DNA from: Siderastrea radians
Taxonomy: Eukaryota; Cnidaria; Anthozoa; Scleractinia; Rhizangiidae
Length of the DNA stretch: 64,000 nucleotides
Assembly (NCBI GenBank): GCA_964017195.1
Contig: OZ024898.1
Span: forward strand, 17,662,475-17,726,474
Direction: 5' to 3'
In this document: one piece after another, positions 34,642-47,000 of the stretch
Position numbering within the stretch: position 1 is the stretch's first letter
Layout: every line of letters begins with the position of its first letter
Made by a program: the position numbers and the translations under genes
The notes under the pieces: model-generated
Told to the model about the DNA's origin: nothing
Databases searched by the model: none
The model's input: only the letters and a program-made list of their open reading frames with translations

Positions 34642-34647
34642 TTTATT
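34642..34647 (-). promoter_or_regulatory. Candidate polyadenylation signal of UNC45
   Basis: AATAAA on the minus strand about 200 bases past the UNC45 stop codon. Not verified by transcript data. Confidence 0.35.
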
Positions 34648-34737
34648 AAAATGTTTAATTTAGTTCATGCGGGAATAGTGTCTTCCAGCACTAGCACAGG
34701 CTTTTAGTCTCGCCCCCCTGGCAAAAAAGTACAAAGG

Positions 34738-34800
34738 CTCTAGGAATATTCCCTGTATTCCCTATTCCTGGCTATTCCCTATTCCTGGCTATTCCCTATA
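34738..34800. repeat. Short tandem repeat, unit CTATTCC(CTATTCCTGG)
   Basis: TATTCCCTATTCCTGGC is repeated about three times in the 3' untranslated region of UNC45. Confidence 0.7.
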
Positions 34801-34845
34801 AGCTCCGCAAATTGCTACTATCTATCGCCGATTCCTTGCTCAGCT

Positions 34846-37800
34846 TCAGCTTTGTTGTTCATTTAGCGGCTTGATAAGATTCAGCTCTACAGCAGTTTCT
34901 AACGCCCTTTCAGCGCATGCTCGGACCATAGACATCTCAGGATCGGTGTCTTTGGAAAACACCATCAGAACTTCAAGAACCTCACTTTCAATGATCTGTC
35001 GAATAAAAATCAAACACATCAACGGTCTCAAAATTAAGACGATAAGTCAGTCCGTCCGTCCGTGATTTATAAAATTATGCTCCCTCGTCCACCAGTTTGC
35101 TCGCTCGCCGAGACTCAGCAGATCACCGGACTCACTGCCTCTGATAACCGTGCTTACCTTGGTCGCTATTTCTTTGTCTGAGGCGATCATGTTGGCAGCA
35201 ATATGAGCTCCTCTGCAAATCAAAGAAACAGAAAGATTGTGTTAACTGATGCCACAAGGCCACTGAATTATTTTTATCTACGATAAAGAAAGATGCGAAT
35301 CATTAACAGTAGCCTCAAGTCACCTGTGCCTTAACTCTTTGTTGTCAGATACCAGCAGCTGTTTTTGTACATCCATGTAAGATGATACCTGGCAATAAAC
35401 CACATTCTGTGATTAACATGGTACAGGCCCTTCTATTGGTCTATTTCAAAACGAGGCAAGTAGTAGGCTTGCTTTGATTGGTTAAGCGTTAACAGAATTA
35501 TCGTTAAGGGTTACTGTTTCGAAACGTTCCTATATACATATGTAGGTCAACCGGCACAGCGTATCAAAGTGAGCTTCAAAGTGAGCTAGGAAACTCGCTT
35601 AGGAAAATAAGTAAATACTGGGCATGCCCTCATTTGTCTCAAGGATAGTTGAGCAGTAAGAGAAACACAAGAATGCTGCAAAAATGCCCAGCAACACGCA
35701 GCAGGCCACTTTTGTTCAACGCTTACTTGTTCAACTTTTTCTCGTTCAGTTGGCCATGCGAGAAAAGAGTGACTCCTCGTGTGTATAAAAACCACACGTG
35801 AAATTTGAATTAGTTTAGAACGAAATATCTCGTTTTGTATTAAAAACCTCCAAAATTATCGTTCAGGAGCTAAATGTTGCGGCACCGAACTTTTTACGAA
35901 CTATCTTTTTACTTTTAACAAGATACTATAAGCAGCGTTACTGCTTGAAAAATAAATTCACCATAACGCCATTAAAACATTGGTTCCCGAAAAAGGTAGC
36001 CAGCCCATTTAGAAAGGAAATACCTTGATGCCATGAACGGCCACTACTTGAAGGAAACAGAAAATATTTCTTAAAGGAATGATTGATTTTTTTTTTTGAG
36101 ATCTAGTACCTTCATGATTTGTTTACAAACTTTTTCACTCGCAGAGAGGACCGCCAATGCCCCAGAGGCCGCTCTAGGAAAAAAAAAACACAGAGGCTAT
36201 GAGCCAAATCGTGAACGTCTCTATATAAGCATTAGAAAACAGAAGCACTGACACAATGGGTTTCAGAGGGAAACCTGTGGTTTGCTAAATATGGGTACGC
36301 GTTTGACATTTTTACCTCATTTATTATGTAATAAATTGGCAGGATCTGTTTTTTGAAAATAGTAAAAGATGCATATAAAGGGACACAAAAATTTCCTACC
36401 ATACTGTACTTGTTAGAGTTCAACTAAAACCCTTACATTTTCAACATGTTGAAATAATAAAAGGCGGGAGAGTTACAAATTGCGTTACCTGTAGATTTTC
36501 AAGCTTACTTCTAAACATTTGTTTAAAACTTTGCAACACTTTCCTAAAATAGCGGACAAACATTACAACATGTTTACACAACTCCCTCATAAAAACGCAG
36601 GCAACGTTTCAGTTACGTTAACCATTCCAAATTCCCCCCCCCCCCCAAAAAAAAAGTATCTCGACACTCAATCTCAAGCCACTGAGTTACATGATAGAGC
36701 TAACATATTGAATGTAGGATATCAAAATACAATGATTTCAACCCCCTCCGATCCCCAGAAAAACGTTTTAATATCAACAATCAACGTTTTAGTACACTGT
36801 ACTGTTACAATGATTATTGCTGAATCATTGTTTTGAGGTATCATAAAAACAAACAAACAAACAAACAAAATTTCTGACCGTGCCAGCTGAAAGTCGTCCT
36901 CTCCAGACAGAAGCGTCAACAGTTTAACTCTCTCAGTGGGAGTGTCTTCTTTCTCAAACATCTTAAACACCTGAGATTGTAAAACAACACGGAAAATCAC
37001 AAGCTGAATTAAAGTGTGTTTCCTCCAAAAGGTGCATTTTCTGGGCAGTGATATATTGTTTTTCAGCTTACCAACAGGTGTGTTGAGAGGATAGGACCCT
37101 GATTTGCATACAACGCAACATACCTCATTACGGGAAATTAACACTACATGAAATTAAAGCGAAATTCAAAATTTCACACGAATTTAAGTCCTGATCATTT
37201 CTAGCAGGGTTATTTACCCCGGCCTAAATAAAATTGATCATCAAGTTCCACAACGTTAATTTCAACCTGTTCCAATTTTGAATCCCGTGCTTAGCCATAA
37301 TTAATTTGATACTTAAAAAATATCTTTCTTTCTATGGCATTTTTCATGACCTTTTATACACTGTCTATATTCGATAACTCAAGTTCATTCTCGCCTTCAG
37401 GATTGTCTCTCAACGCACGACTCAGTGTATTTCAGACAAAATGCCACTGGAATGATCAACATACGGTATATTCTTCCGCGACCTACACGCCTAATTTCAT
37501 GCATTTGGAAATTTTACCTTCGCTTTCGCATTTAACTTTTCTTTGTTGTGAACTAATGTTCCGTTGGATTCGTGTAAATTTAAGTCGCTTAAATTACAGC
37601 AAGGTGGTCAAGGTCAAATTCCATAGCTTTTCAGTGACTTTGAGGTACAATTAAAACGCCAATTAAATTTCCCCGACTTAACCCTGGCGTGGCAACTCTG
37701 TTTCAGTACAAATTTCGGTTACCTCATCACACAGCACCATGTTACACATGCATTCGGCCGCGGCTCGTCTAATCATATCATGATCTTCAAACATCAGGCT

Positions 37801-40800
37801 CTCAATCAAAGGAAATCCTTTTTCCTTTACAATATGCCGCCTAGAGAACACAAAGAGAACCAACATTAAACAAGCTGCTCGATAGCTTTCAACTGAATGA
37901 TCTAACGTTGAACGAATTTTTCCACATACTCCAAAGCTAGCTTCGATACATTTTAGTTCAGTGATCAGAGAAGTGAAATAAAACCCATAACCCATATTTA
38001 ATCTCTTACCTGACTTCATCGTTCATCTGGGCCAAGTTCGTCAGCGCCATTAGAGATTCAAACTGCTGCAGTCCCTGAAAGAACAAAAAATCCAGAATAA
38101 ACAAGCTCAATTCACTTTACAACATGCAATAACAGTTGAAAAACATGCAGAGCAAACGACACTGGTACGTTCGAGATATTTTTATCTTTAGTTAGCTGGC
38201 GTACAAATTTAAGTCTTAAATCTACTAACTATTAAAACAACTTGGACGGTTCGCTTTAATTTAAGTCCAAGTAATTTTAAATATAGCAATTTCATAACAG
38301 CGATTGGGGTAAAATTCGGTAACTTTCTGTACTTGCAGGATGGACCAAAACAGACCAGAGGCTCGAACTCTATAAACACTAGCGTTATCAGGCTTGAGCT
38401 GCTAAGCTTCTCCGCAAGTGTCTTGCTGTCCTCAGATTGGTGTTATTAGTCATCTCCGGAAGCATTAGATTGATGCACAAACATCAACATATGAGTGGGG
38501 AGTACCCCTTTACCACCAAACTTACCGTCTTGGAAGGATGAAGTAGCTTGAGTAAGGGACGAATAAGGCCAAATGACTGTCAAGGAAACAACAATAAGGT
38601 CACATTATGATTTCATCTTACATGTACCTTGGTTTGATGATAAATTTAAAAACCTGAATACACTAGTGGTTTAATCCCTTTCACTGTTCAAACCTTCAAC
38701 ATGTCAAGTGACTTTCGAGTCCGTGGAAAGCAACACTTACTTGTGGTACTGTTTAGTATGTGCTACAAGGCGCTTGTGACTTTAAAGCGTGTGACTGAAA
38801 TCCCATAGTGTGACAAAGCAATTGAATGCTATTGAGTAGTAGTTGCTTTCTTGCGGTGCTGTTTTATTATACGTACAAGGTGATTCTAACATTTTAGTCT
38901 GTGGACAATTAAGGTACTAAAAGTACTACCATTCAAATGAAACCTACTCAGCACTACTTTCTAGTTCTGTTGTTAAGTATGTGGTAAAAGGTAATTCTAA
39001 CGTTTTAGTCTGTGGATGAAAAAAAAAACACTAAAAGTGTGACCATTCAGTTGAATACTGAGCAGGACTTTCTTGTGGTGCTGTTTATCATGCTGAAACT
39101 TTGGAGTCTGTGCATAAAAACCTTCACCAAAACTCTTCAGTAGTACTTTTCTGTGGTGCTGTTTGTTGTGAGTATTTGGCGATATCAGGTATCATGGTAA
39201 CTTGAGCGCTTTTGAGCAGTAAAAGGGTTTCTTGGATTTCATGAACTAACTGTATTTAACAGGAAAACAAATTTTGATCAGCCTCACCCTTTGCCCAGGA
39301 AATGCCACTTCAGGGTTCATGGTGATAGCAACCTTAGCCACAGCTTGAGCGGCAAAGTCTGCTCCTTTGTCTGTATTTTGTGCAGCAAGAGAAACCAGTG
39401 CCTTAAAACACACAAAAACAAACACGATACACTCTGCAACCTGATTTAACACAACACAAAATAAGCATAACTCAAGACTTTGGAAGAGATTCAAAGATGT
39501 GTTATAAGGGGTTATAATGTGTTACGGACAAGGCTTACAGAATAGTAATAATAAGGATAATCAAAACAGCTTGTCGCTAAAGCTTTGTTAGCATAACGTG
39601 ACTGCTAATCTGACGTAACAAAAAAGCAGGGAAAAGTTGCCAACTTTCTAACCTTGACTCCGCCTTGCTGCACGGTCATTCCTCTGTGTTCTTGCTCACT
39701 TGTGATCCCTAAGAAAATTCTGCAAGAAAAAAACTACGAGCTCAATGTACGGCATTGGGAAGATGTTGCTGAAGATATTCTTCTCAATTCAAAGGAGTAA
39801 AAACCCTAACTGCTGGCGTGGTATTGCATTATTGGTAAAACACTTAATCCAGAAAGGTGGCAGACAATTGTCTGGGAAAAGGTGACAAGCATCCAAAGTA
39901 GAGATGAAATTATCCTCTTTTTTGAAGTGGTTTCTCATTAGCGTGAAGTGGAATATATTAACGTCGATAACGTCATAGGCTATTGTCTGGTTTTCATGAA
40001 TAAAAACGAGGTGGATTCTCATAAGCGTATAACCAGTTTGACAAGTTTTTGACTCGTTTGGATGAAGCATTCTGGTTGGCTGCCGTAATTTCTATTATTT
40101 GAACCTTTATTATGAACAAGCGCCAACTAACTTCTCATTTGTGATTCAAAATCACTGAACCGTGACGTTCTTGTGCAAGCTTCAATTTCCTGCCGCTTTC
40201 ATTGTTACTGCAGACAAGTGTTGTTATTTAACCGTAGAAACCTACTTTCGGTTTACTGATTCATAAACTGTGCATTCTTAATGACGGCGCAAATCAAACC
40301 AACTACTCAGATTTTAAGTAAAAATTTTATTCCCCCACTCCTCCTCCTCCACAATCAGCCATACATGATGTATTGATCCAAAGAGGCCTACTGCTCATCC
40401 ACACCTGTGACTGGAATTAACATAAGCTAGCAACTGAGCTACAGCTAGCCTTGCCTGACAAGCTGTTCTTCTCAGGGGTGACATATAATAACAAACATAT
40501 CAATTGTACCTTGATATCATCTCTCTGCTGTTGTTACTCTCAGTATTTGACAGATTAACAAGTGCTGATATCACACCTTCCTGTTTCAGAGGGGAATTCA
40601 ACAGTCACAGTCAATCAGTCATAAACATTTCATTTAGCTTAAAAAGGAAAAGACAAGACTGTGAAGAAAGTTTGGATACTATTAAAAACTGATCTTCCTG
40701 ATTTTGTTTTTAATGACTTCTGGTTCTTTTCTGGAGTTATACAACAAAACCAACTGTCTAAATGGATTCACACATGACGAATTTTATAAACTTAATTAAG

Positions 40801-43800
40801 TGGCTAAGGTACATTCTAGCCTGCTCTAGAAGCAAAACGTACTGTTGACACACCCTTTTTATTCACAAATTCAACAGACAAAATGATTCACAGTCTTGTG
40901 TAAGTATCGAGAAAAACAGTTTTGGGTGATCTTAGTTCTGGAAAGATTGATCGTGTGACTACCGGTTGTAAATTCATTAGCAGTAAGAAATGAATCATCT
41001 ACACCATGCGCATTAGACAGCTGTTTGTCTACGGAGCGAGGTACCGCTACATTTACCGAAAGCCATTTTTTTCACTTTTCATTGTAGTGTACTTACTTTT
41101 TTTTACATTTTTAATCATACTCGAATTGTAATCAGCCCCCTAGAGTAAGGTTGCACGCACGCAGGAGTGCTATATAATAATACAGAACTTTGACTCCCAG
41201 TAACGGGAACCTCCCGCTAACTCAAAGTGAGTGTTTCTTTTCTTTTTTTTTTTTTCTTCCTTTTTTTTGAGGCCATTTTCTTTACAATTTTACCCTCAGT
41301 AAGTCGAACTCCTAATAACGCGAACCTTTTTTCATTTCCCTTGAAGGTTCGAGTTGTCGGAAGTCAACTGTATTGTAATTATCTTAATTAATTTGGATTT
41401 CCTTTTTAAGCATTCCGGTGATATGGGAGAGGTTTTCCCTTTTTTTCTTTTCATTTCACTTTTCCGATGTTTAGGAGTGGTTCATCTGGATATCCAACAA
41501 ACTAATTGCATTAAAAAGGCCAAGGTTGTCCGTCTTATCACGTCTCTTTTCTGTGATGGATATAAAATGCGTATGATGAAATGTTAGTGAGTTTACAAAC
41601 TTCATGAATCCTGTAGCACCAATTCTACTGCATACACTCACTTCAACAAGTTTCCTGATTCGCTTTTTTACATACTCTTCCCCATCCTGAAAAAATAACA
41701 TTTTTGCAACTGAAGTCAGTCAAGGTAGGCAGCAAACAAACAAGCCGAGCTACTGACTGCAAGCTTATGCACGTATTAGCAGTTAGTATGTGGTCAAACA
41801 CTTTTGCCTCTAGTTAACAAAAAGCTACTCTTACCTTCTCGTGGAATTTTGGTAGTTTGACTTTTGCAAATTCTCCAAGTTGCTTCATTTCATCAGGAAT
41901 ATCTGGCTTATCAAATGTGTTTGTCAGGTTTACCAGTGTCTGGCATACTCCATACAACAGAGAACCATCATTGGCCTAAAAAGTCAAGCAAATCATCATC
42001 ATTGAAGAAACAAAACTACATGACTGTATGTCACTCTATATGCAGCAATGAGTGATAACAAACTGAGTTGTACAATCCTACACTTTTCTTATGGTTACTG
42101 CAGACTATGCTTAATTCAGGAGAGCCCACTGACTTACATGAAAAAGACCCTCTAGTATTATAATTATGGTACCTTTGCTAGTTCCATGAGTGCTCTTAGT
42201 GCTTCACGGTCTTCGAGAAAGGTTTCCTAATAAGAAAATAAAAACGGTAACAACAAGAATAACCTCCGTGGGAAATCAGGCTCCAGGAGAAGTGTCTCAT
42301 CAACAAAAAAACATTCTTTTTGACCAGGTATACCGGGTAGTTTGGTGTCCGTTATGTCTAATTCATGTTATTTACATGTAGGATTTTAACAGAGTTTAAC
42401 AAATTAACAAGTTTGGAAAACGTAACAACTTTGGAAAACTCAGTTAGGAATAACATGAACACACACCTTAACTTCAGCTTCCATGGTCAGAAATGACAAA
42501 CCCTCTGCTGCCCATTTTCGTAGTTCCATGTCTTTCTTCGATTTCATCAAAAAACTGTAAATTGGATCAAAAGTAGTGCTCATCTACCTGACTGCACCAT
42601 TGTGGACTTTGAGAAGCGTAGAGGGCTTCAACAAGCTGTCAACTAGGACTTCCTAGTAAGTATATTAAATTGGCTTTATTACTTCTCAGAGAGTGCTTCT
42701 ATAAGTGCCACTTTTAAAAACTTACAACAATGTATTATTTGAACTTTACTGCCTAATAACTTTACTGTCTGATATCTTTTTTGTCACGTATTCTAGTGGC
42801 TCTAAGTTCCCTAAAATGCAATTGGGTTCTATTTTCGTTTTGCTTGGTAAAACATTCAGGCAGGAATGGCAAAATGATCCAATCAATTTGTTGTGGTCAT
42901 TCTCTGTATTCCTAAATTCTAACAAGGCTAAACACACATACCCTTAAAAATTAAAATGATGAGAGCAGAACCTGTCGACAAATAAAAATTTACTGCTCTT
43001 GGGCCAGAATTGCTGTAGAATGTACTGGTCATTGACAGTACACGTAGAAAGGTGACTGTTGTGAGAAGATTTCAACATGTATTAAAGAGTATTTGAATGA
43101 ATGGATCAGCTGTGACAACAAGAAAACATGCCTGTTGTAGAGGGATAGTCATAAACCACTCAATTACTATTAATTGTTTGATCCATTGTAGGCACTCACC
43201 TTCGCACGGATTTGTACAACTTTAACGTGGCTCCTTCTGCAAACGTCTGATCATTAACAGTCCCACCTCCAGTGGTACCCAGTTTACACATACCCTGAAA
43301 TAACAATAAAATTTAACATAAAAACCTTAAGCCAGTTGCAAGGCAATTGGAAATTTCTGGTTAGTTTATTTGTAACATTTTTTATTTTCCCTGTGAATTT
43401 TAGAGGAGTCCAGTTAAGGTGTCAAGTAGGGATCTGCCGACAGGGCGTCAGTGTTTTGTCAAAAACCCAAAATAGCTGACATGGCTCCTTTGAACACAAG
43501 AATAAATATAAGATGAATTCTTTCTTACCACTAATGCTCGAACTCTTATGCTGTCATCCTTTAAATGGTACAAGTCCTTTAAAACAGGTAGAGCCTACAG
43601 ACAAAAAAATATTAACATCGCTTATTCACTTTGAGCCTATCATATTGTTTTGTTTGATGTGCATCCTCCATAAAAATAAATTTATACAATAGAATAATAA
43701 CAACGACAATAATTTGTATCTAAAAGAACAATTAACCTCTCTAAAATTGCCATCTAGCTTTGATAAATTGTTGAGCTGTTTCTTGCTCTTCTGCAATCGA

Positions 43801-44027
43801 TATCTAAACTTAAGGCAACTTTATGTAAAAGTGCAAATGTGAAACTCCAGTTCAGAAAACCTTAAGTGCACAACATCTTGTTAAAAAAACATCCACAGTA
43901 CGAATAAAAAAATAGTAAATGTCATTAAAAATGTCAACACTGTTTGAGTGATTATCACCTGTGTGTTGAGTACAGTGCTCAGGTTCTTTTCAGAAGCTCC
44001 CAAAGCTAAAGTTTCAGATGCAACTAT
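34846..44027 (-). other. unc45: UNC45 exon coordinates, downstream block (18 exons)
   Basis: In transcript order: 43959-44027, 43529-43594, 43200-43294, 42467-42554, 42173-42226, 41835-41975, 41642-41686, 40510-40580, 39653-39719, 39288-39401, 38526-38576, 38010-38074, 37723-37840, 36879-36970, 36110-36173, 35324-35388, 35158-35212, 34846-34995 (stop at 34846-34848). Codons are split at 43200/42554, 40510/39719, 38010/37840, 36879/36173 and 35324/35212 (each 2+1). The acceptor of 39653-39719 is the upstream of two possible AGs; it is the one that keeps the frame (IFLGITSEQEHRG). This block carries the UCS domain. Confidence 0.92.
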
Positions 44028-47000
44028 CTGTAAAACAGATAACGGAATGATTGAACTTTTTAACTTTAAAGTATCAGCACATGCTGTCCTAAAGTGCTGT
44101 GAAAAAGTATTAAATTAATGCAAGTGAATATCACCAATTTTGTTTATTCTTCCTGTACAATTTTACCACATTTTGCATCATAAAAATAGAATATGATTAT
44201 CGCCTCCCAAACAACAATGAGATGTAAAGTTAGTAACATTCCTCTTTAAGTCAAACAAAATTATATGGAAGTTCACTTTATTGACTATGGTCGTGTTCTA
44301 TTGGGATCAACCGTTTTTGGTTGATTGAGTTGGTTGGGTTTTTTCGTGTTCTATTGGGGAAAAACCATTTTCGGTTGGTTTGGTTGATCAACTTTTTCAA
44401 CCAGCTCTGAGCTTGGTTGAAACGGTTGAAAACGATGGGTAACGTCCGCTGACACGTTAGCAAGCATGGGTTTTCACGCACTGCGTCATTATTTTTGCGC
44501 GTAATTACACGTAAACTGCTTGCGTGCGCGTGTCGTCACGGTCAAATTGTCAATAAACAACAATGGCAGAGTTGGCGGTATTTTTAAACCACGATTTTGG
44601 GACACTAGATATGGGCCAGGTTTCTCAGTTACTGTAGTCGTCTGACACAGAATCTGCTACACATTCATCACGGGCCGAGGAGTCTTTTATGCGCTGGACT
44701 GAAGAAAGCGTAAAGCTGCTCATGATCATTTCCTTGTATCACAAACACGAACACAAATTTGCCAATGTCAACTACAAAAACAAAAGCGTGTGGGAAGAGA
44801 TAGTCAAAGGTATGAAGGAAAAAAATTATCACCCAACAAGCACGCAGTGCTCAAATAAGTGGAAACAGCTAAAGAAGAGCTTCGTAGAGGTGGAGGATAA
44901 CAAGAAGGCAACTCGCCGAGGCACAAAAACATGCAAGTATTATCAAGAACTACATGTAGGAACCATCCTTGGTTTCAAACCCGGTGTGAACCCCGTGGCA
45001 ACAACCTCAAGTTCCGGCAAAGGGGAAATCAAGCAGAATACCCCGAATACCGGTAAAGATCAGCATAAGGAAGAAGATACCGAATTGGTAACCGAAACAC
45101 CAGAGATTGTTGTTTAGTGTGCGAGATCGTCTATGAGTCATGGAGAGTATTGTTAGCTGTGGTCACATAGTGCTTCGAACTCAACCGGTTGCGAAGGCGA
45201 TGACAAACTCCATTCTTGAGTTTTATGATGATGTAAAGCATAGGAAGGAAGATATTGTTGAGTCTACTGGTTAAATAGCTGTGAACAGTAAACACCGATC
45301 TTTATAAACACAGGTTTAGAGGTTTTAGATTGCAAGTAGCCTCTATTTATTTCTTGAGGTAAAGTCACTGATTTTATCAGTTAATCTATTTCTGAAATAT
45401 TTGACATTCTTGGGTAATATTATTTAATTTCACTGTGTCGATAGAGTTCATTGAGAGGTCATTAAGCGAGAAAGTTCTCAAAGCAAATCTGTCATATACG
45501 CGACATTTCTTTCGTCAGATTAGCTTTGTTGAAGAGTTTGAAGGTGAACTTTTCATTTGTAGCTATGACGTATGCAGATAGATTTAGTTATCTATTGGAG
45601 ACGCTAGCGAAAGAGACTCTTCGAAAGCTTTGACGATAAAAAGTTTACTTACCATTCTAGGTATGTTACGTATGTTAGACTGTTGATGTTTTGAGCGCCA
45701 TAGCACGAGTCACATTCGAACCCGAATCAAGTTCGATTCAAGGTAGAGAACTATTTATACATAACAGCCCAGGGAAAGGAAGCTGACAGACTCTGCGCCG
45801 CCTGAAAATTCCCTAGAATTTCTTGTTTTATAAAGAGCGCAATTGATGGTCTCCTAAGCAGCTGGTTTTATTGTTTCTGTTGATATAAAAATGGCTGAGT
45901 AGATAAAGAATACTGAGACTTATAAAGAACGGGATAACTTATGCGGTACTATTTTTGATGAATGAGTTTTCGAAGTGAGGTACTCAAAGTGGTCCAAACT
46001 GTAATAAAACCACGCGGTTACAGATGTATGATTTATAAAAAGTAATCACTGCATTGGAGGTGCGAGTTTTTGAGGCACAATGGTAACGACGCATTGGGTA
46101 ATACAAATTAATTGGTAGGAGATGCGAGTTTTTTAAGGACAAAGAGTACATTAAGAACAGACTACAAACCTGTGGGAATATTCGTATTAGCAGTTTACAC
46201 GCGCAAGAGTAAAAAGAAAAGGATATTTGAAACAAATGACACTATTCATAGCCTTCTAGAAAATGACGAGGATTAAAACACCCGAAAATATGTGGAAAGT
46301 ATTTGAACAAATGCGGCTTAAACCATCTTGAAACAAGAAAGGAGGTGTTTAGTTTGGAACCTACTATGGTGAAAACTGAGTTCTTATTGTTGACACGCTT
46401 TGAGTAGTTTTGCTTAAACCGTGAAACAATATTAAATAACGAGGCATAATCAGTTGTCTTCCCTTGCACAGTTTCCCAAGGCTTCAATAGAAGGAGTAAT
46501 GGACATAACAGTTCACTTTAAGAACTCTGTTATCAGTTTGCATGACGCTTATAGAATGAGTAATAGAAATGTTATCGAAATTATGAATATATGAAATTCA
46601 TATATTTGAACTGCGGAATGAAGAATTAAATGTAAAGAAGACCCTCGCAGTTATTAACGCAACTTATGCAGTTGCGAAAAGAAAGCCTGATTTTTTCAGG
46701 CTTTCTTTTCGCAACTGCATAAGTTGCGTTAATAACTGCGAGGGTCTTCTTTACATTTAAGAAATGTTATCGTCTTCTATTTCGTGTACCTCGCTCGCTT
46801 CGTACGTACGCTTAAATAATGGGGCATAATCATAGGAGTGATCGACATGTTACTCTCTTCCCTTTGATGTACATCGATCGCTTTGTTTGTCTCTTGGAGA
46901 GCCCGCTTTTAGAACCCTGTCATCAGTTTGCGCAACGCTTATAGAAAGAGTAATAGACATAACATCGTCTTCTCTTGGTGTATCTCGCTTGCTTCATGCG

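Noticed and set aside
36024..36052. Possible small UNC45 exon reading VAVHGIK on the minus strand
   Set aside because: Including it breaks phase or introduces TAG. Direct joining of 36110-36173 to 35324-35388 (CKQIMK then VSSYMDVQK) matches the family without a gap.
39709..39719. Downstream acceptor AG at 39709-39710 for the UNC45 exon 39653-39719
   Set aside because: Using it loses IFLG and breaks the phase with the preceding exon; the upstream AG restores both.
45984..46487. Two adjoining minus frames of 81-83 codons
   Set aside because: AT-rich random frames inside a decayed transposon with no recognisable product.
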